DNA of 64,000 nucleotides from the NCBI GenBank assembly GCA_012064415.1, contig SSNU01000075.1, positions 338,458 to 402,457 of the forward strand. The letters run 5' to 3'. This stretch comes from Gyrodactylus bullatarudis (lineage: Eukaryota > Platyhelminthes > Monogenea > Gyrodactylidea > Gyrodactylidae). The translations under genes and the position numbers were made by a program. Below, one piece after another: positions 34,264 to 47,278 of this stretch. The number at the start of each line of letters is the position of its first letter. Within the stretch, counting starts at the first letter, position 1. The notes under the pieces were generated by a model. It made no database searches. It was not told the origin of the DNA and worked only from the letters and a program-made list of their open reading frames with translations.

Positions 34264-34689
34264 GTAATCAAAGAAAAAAAATCAAAACTCTACCACACCC
34301 ACCCCTCTTCTCTCCGTTCCTCATGCATTATGTATTGTGATCCATCCTTTTTGTATTTTTGAATGGGAGGAATATTTTTTCTATAGGTAGTAGTTGTAGT
34401 AGACAAGTGTTTTTTTAAATCCATCATCAACTGTTTGTTATGATCGTGTTACAGACAGGCCCCTCTATGAATTGAAATAGAATGAAAAATAATGATGATT
34501 CTACAAATTTTACTACTATACAAATGCCCACGCAATTCATTGATAGAAAGGGGGTTGGATTAACACAAAAGTGTATAGATTATAGTGAATTATTGTTGCA
34601 AGATTCTTCCAGGATCAATGAATTTGAACACAAATCCATATCTTGTTCATCAAAATCTCCTAATGGAACAAGCTGTATCAGATAAGATG

Positions 34690-36980
34690 TTAAAATGACA
34701 CGTTGTTGTATTAGATTATACAGTTTAAAATAGAAGACTTTAGTTAAAAGAATTGAAACTTTCCTACATAGAACACAGCGAGAACTAGACATTTTTACAC
34801 TCATCTTCTGATTGATCTACGAATTCTTAGCATTATCAAGTAATGAAGCATGTGCAAAGTTCTGAATTTTTCAAATTTCCGCTCAATTTTCAATGAATTC
34901 TTACTCAGTAAACCCTTGGGACATGAATATTTTGGTCATTAAAAGGGAGTTCACATGAAAAATAGGGATCTCTCATCATGGATTAAGTGGAACACCATTT
35001 TTCATCATGCAAATGAGAAAACCTCCAATGAAAATAATTACACTGATTCCGAATCAGAATTCTTTCTTAAAGGCTGAAATTGGCAATTATTGGCGTTAAA
35101 ACCTGTGGATTGCATATATGAGATCTAAAACTATTGTTTTAAAATGGAAAATTTTAAAACTCTTTTCCAAGGCCACACCAGGTATTCAGCAGACCAAAAA
35201 TCTAGTCTGAATCCATTTACAAGGGAACTTTGTTCTTCTTAGGATTTCTGTTTGACTTTTCGTATTCTTGACGTAAGAATTGCAATAATGCAACAATTAA
35301 AGTTGGGTATTCAACGTCTTCTATGCTTTAATAGATTGTCATCTCAGCTAGAAATAGATTTTGCAAATTATCGATTTCTAGCCTGGGTCAGAATCTGAAT
35401 AGGCTCTTCAAGAGAATTTGATTGATGTGTATAACATACGGTCCAAAATCTATTCATGAACTGGTGGCAATAGAAAAAATAAAACTTGGACACTATCATG
35501 GCCACTTTTTGAAATTTAACATATTAGAAATAAAAAATTTATCCCTAATATTGGCCCATTTTTAGACTCTGAAAATGGCTAGTTTTTTCAAGGTGATCAC
35601 CCATTTTCGAATTCTACGTGTATTTTTCTGTGAGCGGATTTTCAATATAATATAATACATTATCAATAAATCATTGAAGCTTGATAACTCATAGCTAAAG
35701 CTGCCGAAATCGGGCATAAATTTCAATTGAAAAGGGCATTTTTATTATAACTTTGTGGCAAAAAAGGGCAAAATGAAACACGCTACTGCTAAGTAGTTTT
35801 AGTTAAATAATATTCTACTTGATAGTATGACTTGACATGATATGTGACCAACACATAAATGTATGAATTTAAGATTTGATTGAATGACTAATGAGATTGT
35901 TCTATGTATCAGACATGGCTTTCAGGTTTCAGGAAGACGAAAATAGAATTTTAAGCCTTGAGATTGTTTGTGATTGTTATCGTTGATTTTGTATCGAAAC
36001 TATCTTGATTAAGGCAAAAAAGGGCTTAAACTTTGAAAAAACGGGGGCATTAAATTTAATATGGCAAAAATTCTCGGCTTATGCTTCAACTCATCAAACT
36101 TCTGATACTAGGAGATAAAGAAAATAAAATTTCTTGCTCTGCATTCAAAATGGCAAAAATGGCATTTTTGCAGCTCTACTCATAACTCATTCGAAAGAAT
36201 GTTAGTTCTTCTTTATTTAGATCCTTTTAAAACAGAAATATGGCTCATATATATGACACGCTGGGGCTTAAAGTCGAAATCTTGAATTTCTAAATACAAA
36301 AAGTACACAATTTTCAGAATCTTGAGTAAAAGATGTTACCAAGGTAATTCTTATAATAATAACGGATATTTTGAGTGAGAATAGACCCCAAGAGAGTGAG
36401 GGAAAGCAATTCCGTATGTATTACATCGTATTCATCATTGTTTGATGGACTTGGGGTAAAGAATGAGAGTCCTGGCTGTCTGTAACACGTGCTTTTTTAT
36501 TTAATAGTAGTTAAATTTAATTAAGAAGATGAATAAATCCAAGGGATACAACTTTTGTCTTGGAAATCATCCTTCAGAACACACTAATCTAATTATGTTG
36601 ATGGAGTAACCAAGTGTATCTTGTTACAGTAAAAAAAAAGATTATTACAAGATTGCCTATTAGGTATCATCTCTAGTTCATTTTGTTGAGTATTTCTTTT
36701 TCTAATAATTTCCATTTGACTATCAACCATAGTTCGAATAGTATGCCATGCTAGAGTACTGCTTTTCCTCTAAAGGATTTTTCTAGCTTGCAGGTGTGGG
36801 TTCAATTCCTATAGATAAAACTTGAATATATATTTTAAAAAGCTAAAATATTTGTGGATTCCGATTAAAAAGATAGAAATATTGCTAAAATTAAAAATAC
36901 AGTTTTTGTCGTCTTGACACAGGTTTTTTCAAATCTCAGCCCGCTTAAATTTTGAAATTAATTTCAAGCAAAGATTTTAG
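34690..36980. other. Intergenic DNA
   Basis: AT-rich. A piece of repeat F4 lies at 34865-34905. GGCAAAAAAGGGC blocks recur at 35756-35771, 36013-36026 and in variant form nearby. A tRNA-like GGGTTCAATTCCTATAG lies near 36800. No gene seen. Confidence 0.3.
36770..36980 (+). repeat. SINE-like element with B-box-like motif
   Basis: GGATTTTTCTAGCTTGCAGG followed by GGGTTCAATTCC (B-box-like) and GGATTCCGATTAAAAAGAT. It resembles 19085-19265 (GTGTTCAATTCCT, GAGTCAGATTAAAAAGAT). No complete tRNA fold. Confidence 0.4.
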
Positions 36981-36986
36981 CATTAT

Positions 36987-37194
36987 CCCTTTCAGTGCCG
37001 ATGGACATATGTCCATTTTCCAATTTTTTTGAACCTTCATAACTCTACCAGTTTGATAAGTTTCTGGATCAATCAAAGTTTAAATTGAAGTCCAAAATGT
37101 GAACTTGTAATATTTTTGGCCAAATAACTTGGTATCTTCATAGCTAAATTTTGGTTTTTATAAAAATTGTGAAATACTCTCGGCACCGAAAGGG
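36987..37194. mobile_element. piggyBac-like MITE
   Basis: The terminal inverted repeats are CCCTTTCAGTGCCGA and TCGGCACCGAAAGGG. The right flank is TTAA (37195-37198) and the left flank TTAT (36983-36986), consistent with a mutated TTAA target duplication. No transposase. Length 208 bp. Confidence 0.7.
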
Positions 37195-37340
37195 TTAATA
37201 AAATGTTCATGCTTTCAACATTACCAACTGTTAAGTTAATTATTGAAATTTGCTATTTTTTTCGAAGAAGAGCGGTTCTCTAATGCTGAACAATTCAGGC
37301 ATGTCCAAAGATTGTCTTCTTTTTTAAAAGCTATAGTTAA

Positions 37341-37800
37341 TGTATGAAGATGGAAATATATGATTTTCATAACATTTTCCATTTTTTGATCTCTGATCTG
37401 AAAAATTCTGCTGATATCAAAGTGAGTTATCAAAAATTGAATTTTAGGATCACGATTGGACAAAGAAATCAAATATGCTGAATCAGATTCTGAGAACCAG
37501 CCCATAATCGTGTGAAAATTGAATTTCGATTTTTTGATCATTTCCATACTTGGAAATCGATGAAATTTTGATGCATCAAAATCCCTGCAAAATGATGAGT
37601 TTATCACAAATTTTGATATTCGGTTTCTCTGTCTGTGATCCTTAAAATCAAGTTTAAAAAATGGGAATTTCACGCATATATACCAGAATTTCCTTAAAAA
37701 ATTGATTTTTTCAATTTTTTCTACATATCATAGCATTATGATCTAGATTCCAAATCAATTTTTTGATGTAAAAATCATTAATTCCCATCTTCATATTATC
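37341..37800. repeat. Foldback family F1b copy
   Basis: Starts TTAATGTATGAAGATGGAAA and ends AATTCCCATCTTCATATTAT. Internal blocks TTTTTTGATCATTTCC and GTGATCCTTAAAATCAA are shared with 5100-5698. Confidence 0.6.
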
Positions 37801-38035
37801 TAGTTTGACATGATCAAGGTTTTCTGAAATTAACTGGCCTTATTTTAAGTTTAGAGGGGGGGGTCTTAAATAAAAACCAAACTACTGGCAAGTTTTGCTT
37901 TTTCTAAGACTGCTACGATACAGATGTTTCAATTTCTTTTGGTTGTAGCATTTACTTTACGATTATCATTGGAAATTTCACCATGTAATATAAGCCTCTC
38001 TTTTGATAAGAGATAAACAAATTTTTTTCTTTTTT

Positions 38036-38665
38036 TTTTGTTAGACAAATCACTTATATTTCAACAAATAATATATACAAAATAAGTATAGAATAATCTT
38101 TTTCGAGGTTCTCATTTAAAAAAAATATATATATATAAATAAAAAAAAATAAGAATAATAATAATGTTCAATCAGACTCATTAATTTAGCGAATGTGAAA
38201 TGAAATCATGAAAGGTATTAAAAATGAAAAACTAGTGTCTGCAAGTAAAACGAAAATCATCTGGTTAATGAAGATATGAGTAAAGTAAAGACTTAGTGTA
38301 ATCCAATTTTGATCTAATGTGAGCCATGACTAATTTAAGATTAGTCAAGTCATTACAGTCAGACAATTTATATTTTAAATTAATAGCATTAAAATTAGAT
38401 ATTAAGTAATTATCATCATATTTAGAATTTCTGAGATTATAATTATTCTCAGAGATAGAATAAGACTCATAAAATTTTTTAACTATAAATGCATATCTAC
38501 GAACCCAGAGAGGATTAATCCCTGAGATCGATGACTTGTAAGCTTTTAGTCTTACGTCACTGGATTTAGAGAATTTTCTTATTGAATATATAATAGTATT
38601 AATCCTAGGGATGTTAATGAGAGGATTTAATTTTAAATTAGATGACATACTGAAACCTGAAATTG
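38036..38665 (-). mobile_element. 5'-truncated LINE copy (C-terminus and 3' tail)
   Basis: The minus-strand frame 38648-38265 encodes GINPLWVRRYAFIVKNF, YNLRNSKYDDNYL and MAHIRSKLDYTKSLLYSYLH-stop, the C-terminal region of a non-LTR retrotransposon ORF. The 3' UTR runs to 38036 and ends GTGATTTGTCTAACAAAAAA on the minus strand. A (TA)n tract lies at about 38126-38140. The RT is missing. Confidence 0.7.
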
Positions 38666-38869
38666 AAAAATTTTTATTTATTTATAGAAATAATGATTTG
38701 TACAATTAAGGGAACAGGGAAACAGAGTTCAGTGAGCCCAGTATGGGACAAAATCTTTGAATTTTTGAACGCTCACAATTTCCAAGTTTTCATGTCTCTA
38801 TTTTGAAATTAAGTTTAGTTTCTTTCTAATTCTGTATAATGAACTTCTAAGCAATTATTCGTTCCTTTT

Positions 38870-39880
38870 TTAATGGAATGTTGACTTTGATTTTATTTCT
38901 AACAAAAAAAAATTTTTATGAATAAAAAATCAGGTCCTTATGAATGAACTCAGAAAAAAAATAGTTGCCAACTTTACATAAGAGTAATAAATAATAAAAG
39001 AACATTACTCATTACACGGTGTGAAGTACCAGCAATTTTGTCATAAAATTGATAATTTCAATATTCACAATGCATCTCCTTCATAGATCTCGGTTACCAC
39101 ATAAAGAGGGGTCAAGGGGTCTCAGGGAATCACACTTGCTCAGGTGATTTACAAAAACCTTTCTCCTCGAAATCACCTGTATGATGTGGTTGATGAGATA
39201 TTTCAAGTTTATTTTAATTCTAATCTCCGGTCTTTCGATAGGGATTAGCAAGATAATTTCAATATAATAATAATCAGAAACCGATTCATAGTCACGAATG
39301 GATAGTCAACCAGATGATAATTGCACGTTATAATCTGGAATTAAAAGAACCCATTGAAAGAATAGGTTTCACGGATGAAAATTGGCTCATTCATGCCTCA
39401 TTTAATTTATTCAGAGCATATGGACTTGTACCTTGTTAACTTATCCGAGTTTTGTTTTTATAATCACTTGAATAATAATTATAATAATTAAAATGTTTTC
39501 ACTTCAAAGTATTAAGCTTGTACGGTCATTTTAAATGGAATGAATTCACAAAATCAAATATTGATCAAATTCAATTCATTCAAAATTACAATTTTTATGA
39601 AAGTTGAAATTAAAGTTCTTTGAAATCAATAAGACTCACTGCTCAAATTTTAGAGCACCAGACCCCGTATAATTGGAATCATGTTGTTTGAAGAAGTCCA
39701 GATTTTAGCTTAAGAAATTCTAGCAAAAAGAAATTCGTTGATGACTTACTACTACAACCCTAAAAAATATTTTAATCCCTTTCTTGCTTAGAAATCACCA
39801 GATATTACCAGCTCAATCATAGAAATTGTAGTCAAATAAAATTTATAAGTTCCTTAGTTATTAGAGTTATTATCAATCCT
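38870..39880. other. Region between LINE copies
   Basis: A CTAACAAAAAAAAA string near 38899 may be another LINE 3' end. The rest is AT-rich with no recognisable gene. Confidence 0.3.
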
Positions 39881-40432
39881 TAGTGATTGAAAGAATCCAA
39901 TATCGGTTCTTACACTCATTGTATCCAACCTTGGATTCCTATAATTCACTTATTTCTATCTCCGGACTTCAACCTCTTTGGATCCGTAGATATGCCTTCA
40001 TTATTAAAAATTTTATAAATTCATCTATCCCGGTGCGTCAAAACTATAATTTAAGACACACCTCTTACAAAGATCACTTTCTTCTATCTACTTTTAGATC
40101 TCTTGATGAGAAATATAATCTTGATGAATGTAGTAATCTATGGGATATTAAATCCATTATGGCCCATATTAGGACCAAAATTGATTACTCTAAATCTTTA
40201 CTTTATTCCTCTTTCCATTAATTTAAAAGAATCCAATATGTTCATATGAATTGCCTTTCAGACTTTTTACTATTGCAAAGCCATATTTTCAACAAACTCA
40301 TTATATTAAAAAGAAAATGAAACTTTTCATAAACAGATTTATTATGTTTTTATACAGAATTATCTATTTTTAATTATTTCTGTATATGCTGTACATATTA
40401 ATAAAATAAAACATTTTCTAAAAAAAAAAAAA
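39880..40432 (+). mobile_element. 5'-truncated LINE copy with poly-A tail
   Basis: The frame encodes ERIQYRFLHSLYPTLDSYNS, GLQPLWIRRYAFIIKNF and MAHIRTKIDYSKSLLYSSFH-stop (40219-40221). The 3' UTR carries AATAAAATAAAACATTTTC and a run of A at about 40420-40432. A subfamily distinct from the CTAACAAAA-tailed copies. The coding C-terminus is intact; RT is absent. Confidence 0.75.
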
Positions 40433-40907
40433 GAGTTGGTCCTTTCATAAAAATTCTAATTCACTTTCATACTAAGTGGAATACATAAATTAAGAAAACT
40501 CGATACATTTTTTTCTAGCAAGATCTCTAAAGCTTTGGAGAGTTTTAAGGCTGGATTAAATACTCTTTCAGAATTAAATCAACTCTGAAAAAATAAGTTT
40601 CTCCAGAACAAAATCTATTTTTGAAACTGAAAGTTAGTTTCAGAAAATAATTTCCTCTATGTCTATTATAAGAGATGTGCAAAGCTCATTTTAAAGAGAA
40701 TTTTTCAATGCAATTGAAAATGCCGAATTTTGAATTTGCGCCAACTATTATCAATGAAGTTTTCTACTACGATCGATTGAAATCTAAATTTTGAGCCGTT
40801 TGAATGCAATTTTAAATAGAAATTGGTTCGTAAAGTATTTTCAATCAGCACTGCATATTTTAGTAAAAAATTCTGATCAATTTGGGATATGTTGAAGAAG
40901 TTTGGGT

Positions 40908-41092
40908 TACAATTTACAAACTGATTTAATTGTCTCATGTGCGATATTTTAAAGATCACTCATCCAGTTATGATTTTTATTTTTTCAAGAAAACTAGATT
41001 AACATTTTTATTTATTTTTTATATTTTCCATTGTACATATTAATTACTCTATTTAATACAGATTATATTTCTAACAAAAAAAATTCATAAAT
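40908..41092 (+). repeat. LINE 3' end, near-identical to 43987-44170
   Basis: About 182 bp starting GTTACAATTTACAAACTGAT and ending TTCTAACAAAAAAAATT match 43987-44170 with a single visible difference (T/C). No LINE coding sequence precedes it here. Confidence 0.75.
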
Positions 41093-42294
41093 GGCAATTT
41101 CTAAGTTAAATCATTGTTAATGAAGGAATTAATTTTTCGTTGCGATCAGAGTATGTCAAGAGTTGGAGAAAAAATTAAGCCCTACTACTAATAGGCAGCC
41201 TCGAATAGTGTTTTTGTTCAAATTAAATATACATTGCCCCAAGATAAAATGCATTATGTAATCGCCATTGTCTTTTGCTCTCTACCATTAGAAAAAATGG
41301 TGGAATTTCTGTGAATGGAATATAATGGATTTTTTCATCTAGTGTCTACTTTTTTCATCGTATTCGTTTTTATGTTACGCCATGTTATTTTTACACACCA
41401 TCATAGAGTTGTTAGTTGAATGAATGAGAATAGACCGCTACATCTTTTTTTGGATATTACAATTTCTGAATGAAATACATTAGTAGAGTAGTGAAAGGGG
41501 ATTGCACAATCATCTTTTATAGCCTACCCTTAGTTTATTTATTCTGTAGTTTGTGGGCAAAAAAGTCCAGTTCATATGAGAATAAAAGAAAAAAACATTA
41601 TAGATATATATGTAATAATAGGGGAACGTCAGTCTTGGTTAAATATGCGTAAGCCAACGGAGAAGATTTCCCTCATACAGTATAGATACATTAATCTTTA
41701 ACTGATATACTATTTTGATGTAATTTTGATCTTTCAGGACAAAAAGTGCCAGTCAATTTTATGCAAATTATGCCATCTATCAATCATGTTAATTTACTCA
41801 ATTTTCTCATTCTGCTTTTCAGACAAATTTGGATTTTCATATTGATGAGAAAACAAGGAATGTCGGATAATTTTTAATAATCAAATCTAACTAAGTGTAC
41901 ACTGTACAGGTTCCTGACCATGTCGACAGAGACATAGAGTTCTTATTGCATAGAATTGATAAAAGGCTTATATCCTTCTCAAGTCAGCCATACAAATATA
42001 TTTGGCCATTTTTTCACTATATCAACCTTTGACATTGAATTTTTTTTGAAATTACAACATTATATTAAGTTAATTGATATAAATAAGATAAATATGTACA
42101 GAGAAATCATAGATGTAGGCACATTCTCTTAAGGTCCTTCAGCAGAATTAGTCTCTAATACACACTGAATAGAGATTGATCGCAAAGTGTGCAACGACAA
42201 CAAGCCAGGTGCTAAATCAATTCAAACTTTTATCTTACAGTCAGAGGTTTAACTTTATTCAATGTAAAAGGTCTCAAAAAAGGGGGCTCATTCA

Positions 42295-42650
42295 GACAAA
42301 TGTAAATTAGAGTAAAGAAGAGACAAAGAGTAATCAAGTTTAGTTCTTAAATAAGAGATTATTGATTTTAGATCATAAAGGTTATCACAATCCGAGAGAC
42401 TAAATTTAAACATCTAAATTGATTGAGGAGACTGTGGTCCGAGTAGGCTGTATAACGGAGGGAATAACATTTACGGATTGGTTCAGAGAAAGAGGCGAAA
42501 TTCTTAATAATGAAAGCCAATCTTCTCAACCATAGGGGATCAAGTCCAGACATAGAAATTAGTGAATTATAGGAATCAATATTGGGAAAACAGGAATGAA
42601 GAAATCTGTATTGGATCCTTTCAATGGTTAGCGAATTAGAGTTATTGATA
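42295..42650 (-). mobile_element. 5'-truncated LINE copy, degenerate
   Basis: The minus strand reads TIERIQYRFLHSCFPNIDS, SGLDPLWLRRLAFIIKNF and YSLRYTAYSDHSLLNQF, then loses frame near 42390. Same LINE C-terminal region as 39880-40221. Confidence 0.65.
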
Positions 42651-42904
42651 TGAGTTATTCATCAATTTCGAAGATTTGATGCAAAAATGCTGATATTTCG
42701 GTGTATCTTTTTCCTAGATTCTTCTATTGAATAGAAAAAATCAAATTACTTTATAGAGATTTACTATCATAATTTATTTCTTGCAAAACCTCACGAGTTA
42801 CTTCCAAGTAGTTATCAAAAGATTTACGCTCCAATGTCTAAAAGTCAATTGGTACTATTATATATATATATATTACGTTTTTTTGGAATAAATCATTTTT
42901 TGAT

Positions 42905-43200
42905 CCAAAGTCTTTACTTTATTCATACCTTCATTAACCAGATGATTTTCGTTTTGATTGTAGACACTAGTTTTTCATATTTAATAACTTGTATGATTAT
43001 TGAATATGAGATATTTTTAAGTAGTAATTCATGATTACTGATCATTGATTACTTTCTCATTCGCCAAATTGATGAAATCGATTGAACATTATTTTTCATT
43101 TATTTTTTAAACGAAAACCTCTACAAAGATTACTAAATTTATTTTGTAATTATCAGTTTTATTTAAATATAAGTGATTTGTCTAACAAATAAAAATCTAT
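42905..43200 (+). mobile_element. LINE 3' end fragment
   Basis: CAAAGTCTTTACTTTATTCA (end of the coding region), AGATGATTTTCGTTTTGATTG and TAAGTGATTTGTCTAACAAA align with the inverted copy at 38036-38300. Confidence 0.65.
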
Positions 43201-43594
43201 GACCCTGGGAAATGAGTTTTCAAAAAAACGTTTTGAACAAAAATTAATTTTTTTTTGAAAATTATCAACTCTCTTTGAATTAGTATAGCCCGATTCTAAA
43301 GAATGATAGAGCCGAGATCTTTGAGTATTCCAGGAGATTAATAAATTTCCTATCGAATGAGGGGTGAAAAAAGTATTTTCTGAGGCTCTCATGAATAATA
43401 ATGAGTTGCTAAAAGGACGTGTGATAGAAATAACCCAGTGGGACTTGAAGGGTTAATCATTTCTTTATTTCTTCGAAAACTCGCAATGAATAAATGTTAC
43501 AATGTTCGTACCCTCAAGACATAGCGAGTCAAATGTTTTTTTTCCCGAACAATATTTCGGCTGCAATGCAAATCTTTTGGATCTAACTTAGAAA

Positions 43595-44170
43595 TTGCCA
43601 TTTATGAAATTTATATTCGAAATTTTAGATCCTCCTTCTTATACTGGGTTTACCCTGACCTTGATTCCTATAATGCTCGCATTTTGGTTTCTGAACCCTC
43701 TTTGGGTTAGAAGGTCCTCATTTATAGTAAACAATTTTATTGAATCATCTTCTATGATCGAGCATGTTTATTCCTTAAGAAGAGTAGTTTATGATGAACA
43801 TTTCCTACTCTCAGCTTTTAACATGATTAAAGATAAATATGACATTATGAACTGTGATAATCTTCACTCTATAAAGACCATCATGAGTCATATTCGCTCT
43901 AAAATAGACTATTCTATTACTCTATTATATCCTGATCTTCACTAAAATTCCAGAATGATTATTGTAAAATTTTTGAGATTAACATGCCAGTTACAATTTA
44001 CAAACTGATTCAATTGTCTCATGTGCGATATTTTAAAGATCACTCATCCAGTTATGATTTTTATTTTTTCAAGAAAACTAGATTAACATTTTTATTTATT
44101 TTTTATATTTTCCATTGTACATATTAATTACTCTATTTAATACAGATTATATTTCTAACAAAAAAAATTT
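43595..44170 (+). mobile_element. 5'-truncated LINE copy (frameshifted C-terminus and 3' tail)
   Basis: One frame gives YPDLDSYNARI; after a frameshift another gives LNPLWVRRSSFIVNNFIES and MSHIRSKIDYSITLLYPDLH-stop (43943-43945). The 3' end from 43987 ends in CTAACAAAAAAAATT. Confidence 0.65.
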
Positions 44171-46790
44171 AAGCATGTTCTCGTTCAAAATCAAGTCATA
44201 AATCTTGAATTTGTTGTATTTTGAGCACTATTGCAAATGTAAGGAAATTTGGTACATGTTTTTTCTTTTTCCTCTTGTGTAAAAAATATAACATCATGTT
44301 TCCCTTCCTCATCTGAGCAATCTTTCAGGTCTACTGATACTCTGTTTCCCTTTTTTTTGAATGCTGACGAAAGGATTTTAAATTTCGTCATCCAGGTGTC
44401 TTCTACTCAATTCCCAATGTTAAAAGTGGTGTAAATCTATAATCAAATGCTACTTTGACTTTCTAACTGTTCTCATTTATTTTATTTATTTTTTTCTTCA
44501 GGTGAAAAGAAATCTGACACGTGATAAGTACTGTTGATCTTTTGAATCATCACATACCTGACTTTAGCCCTCATTAAGTTCATCTAAATAACATTGACTG
44601 GCACACCACCCTCGAACAAACATTTATCTGTCCTAGTTTACCAATGGGTGAGAACACATTTTTGTAAGCTTCATTGAATTTTTATGGAATAGAACGACAT
44701 GATTACTTTTTTAAATTTATTCAAAATGTGTTTTATCAAAAAAAGTTCATTCATCTAACAGATGACTGTTTTGAATAAATTTCAAGATAATTGAACCATG
44801 GACTAAATATTTGATGGATCTAATTTATGCCAGTTAGTTAGTAGAGAGAAGACCCCATTAGCTTAGAATTTGAGTTCGAAATTTGTGGATAAGCGTCAGA
44901 TCCACAAAATTTTCATGGAACCGTCAACTTGAACAGATAAAAAGAAGAATTTTAAACTTTTTCATGTTTTTAAATCAGACTTTAAGCTCCAGTTTAAGTT
45001 CCTTCAGTAGAAAAAGTCTCGTTGAAAGTTTTTTGTTAGAAGTCAATTCAAAAATTTATCTCATAGTCAGAGCTTTAATTCCATTGAATGTAAAAGATCT
45101 CGAAAAGGGGGGATTTATTCAATAAGTTCAACGAAATATATATTGAGGCTTAAATAAATAATAATGTGTTGCAAAAATCATTATGATGTGATAGAAATAA
45201 CCCGGTAGGACTAGGAAGGGTTAACCAATCTATTTAATCAACAATATTCTCCTTTTACAAGCAATACACAAAATACCCTCAACGAACTTGTGACTACCTC
45301 AATCTATTAAGAAACAATATTTTATGTACTTGTAACCCTTTCTTATAGAAAAAATTTCTAATACAAATAGGAAATTAACAAGCATTTACAACTCAAAAGT
45401 GGGAAAAATGGCGAAAACTAGAAATTTTTATTCAGATTTGAACTTTGATATTTTTAAAAATTAATCAAGATTCCCCAATTTCATCGAGAATCACTTTAAG
45501 GGCTGTATATTTATCGATTTAATAAAATTCGATATCTTCCTTTTAATCTGTGCATTCAGTATCTGAACAGAATAAACTCTCCCAAACTATCAATAACTGT
45601 ATCAGGGAAGTAAACAAGAGATTATAAACTTCCTATATCTCCATTGAAAATAATATACAGGGATATATGAAAAGGAGTGGTCTTAATGCTTCCTTATGAG
45701 AATTCATATCTATCCTATACTATGGATTCCATAGGGTAAAGTATAGATTTTTAGCATACAAGGGGGTTAATGAGACAAAATTAATTAATGCTACAAATCA
45801 TATGGTTTTCCTTTCGGAATCAAATCTTTTAGGAAAATCAAAACAATGAAACTAAGCTTAAATATTATTTGAATATTTCAATTTAGAAAGTGATACAGAT
45901 ATGAATTTCAACCAATTGATCAGGATGGAAATTTAACGAAATTTTGTGACAACAGAGGAATCTAAATTGTTAAAAATACTGTAAGCAGAATCTAAAGTCT
46001 GATCAGAAACTATGAAAATATGATGGGGAATAAGAATTTACAATTTTTATAATATTTCTTGGTTTCCGTGAGCCAAAAAGTTGTTAAGAAGAAGTTTAAT
46101 CTAAGAATACATTTGGCCATTTTTGGAATTTTCCAGCCTATCAAAAATTTCATATTTGAAGTAATAAAATGCTGATTTTTGAAGGAAAACCAAAATTAAA
46201 CAAGCTATTCTTATTCGCCTAAAAGAGTTAATAGAAATCCATCATTATTGTAAGAAATCAAACCATTTGAAATGGAAGGAAAATGATCCAAAATGAGAAA
46301 GTTTGACTTTTTGTCGGAAATGGAAGGCTTAGCCCATTTTCTTTGATAAAATGTTTGTCTAATGTTGATCTCAAATATCATTAGAATTGTTTTAAATCGA
46401 TAAAAATTTGCGTAATTCAAAAAATAGCCTAATTAGACGAATGTAATATTAAAACATTGTCTCCTTGACAAATTGTTTAAGCAATTGTTTTGCGATAATT
46501 TTATAGATCAATTCGAAATTGGTCATAGAGAGTCCTCCGTTGAATTCTGTTATTCGGGTAATCGAAGAAAAGATTCAGTAAAATACAGTCAATCTTTGTC
46601 AAATTGATAAAAAATTACGTAAATTTAAAACGAATTCGTAATGTAAAAGAAATTAACCCACATTGAAAAACTGCTCATCAACTCAACGAATTTGATGGGA
46701 TATAATATCATTTTAAGCATTTGATATAATTATAAAATAAATTTGGCTCATTCTGCACTGCAGAATCTGCAGGAATAGAGCCGTGTCTAG
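44171..46790. other. Intergenic DNA
   Basis: 44960-45125 resembles 42130-42300 (CTTCAGCAGAATTAGTCTC against CTTCAGTAGAAAAAGTCTC; TCAATGTAAAAGGTCTC against GAATGTAAAAGATCTC), a further dispersed repeat. GGAAGGGTTAACC near 45218 is a lone piggyBac-like end. No gene seen. Confidence 0.3.
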
Positions 46791-46794
46791 TAGA

Positions 46795-47278
46795 CTTGGA
46801 CGAAATTTTGCAAAATTACCTAAATCACCCATCGATATGATAAATCAAATCTTCAAGTATTTCAATATAATCCCACCAAATTTTGCTTCAAAATACCTCT
46901 CCATACTTCTGGAATAAGATTTAAAAAATCGTGAAAATTTTCAAATTTAAAACATTTTTTAACCGATCAAAATTGTGATAGTCATGAAAATTAGGAGAAA
47001 TTTCATTTTTAACTATTCAAAGAACAGTTTTAATGAGATTTAAGTCATTTTTACAACTTTTTTGTAAGAAATAATGTGAATTTAAGTTTAAATTATGAAT
47101 ATGAAACATTAAAAACGTTTTAAATTTGAAAATTTTCACGATTTTTTAAATCTTATTCCAGAAGTATGGAGAGGTATTTTGAAGCAAAATTTGGTGGGAT
47201 TATATTGAAATACTTGAAGATTTGATTTATCATATCGATGGGCGATTTAGGCAATTTTGCAAAATTTCGTCCAAGTTC
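46795..47278. mobile_element. Foldback family F3, complete copy with near-identical arms
   Basis: CTTGGACGAAATTTTGCAAA at the left is mirrored by TTTGCAAAATTTCGTCCAAG at the right. The arms (about 46795-46968 and 47107-47278) are nearly identical over about 170 bp, indicating recent insertion or gene conversion. No coding capacity, no clear target duplication. Confidence 0.8.
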
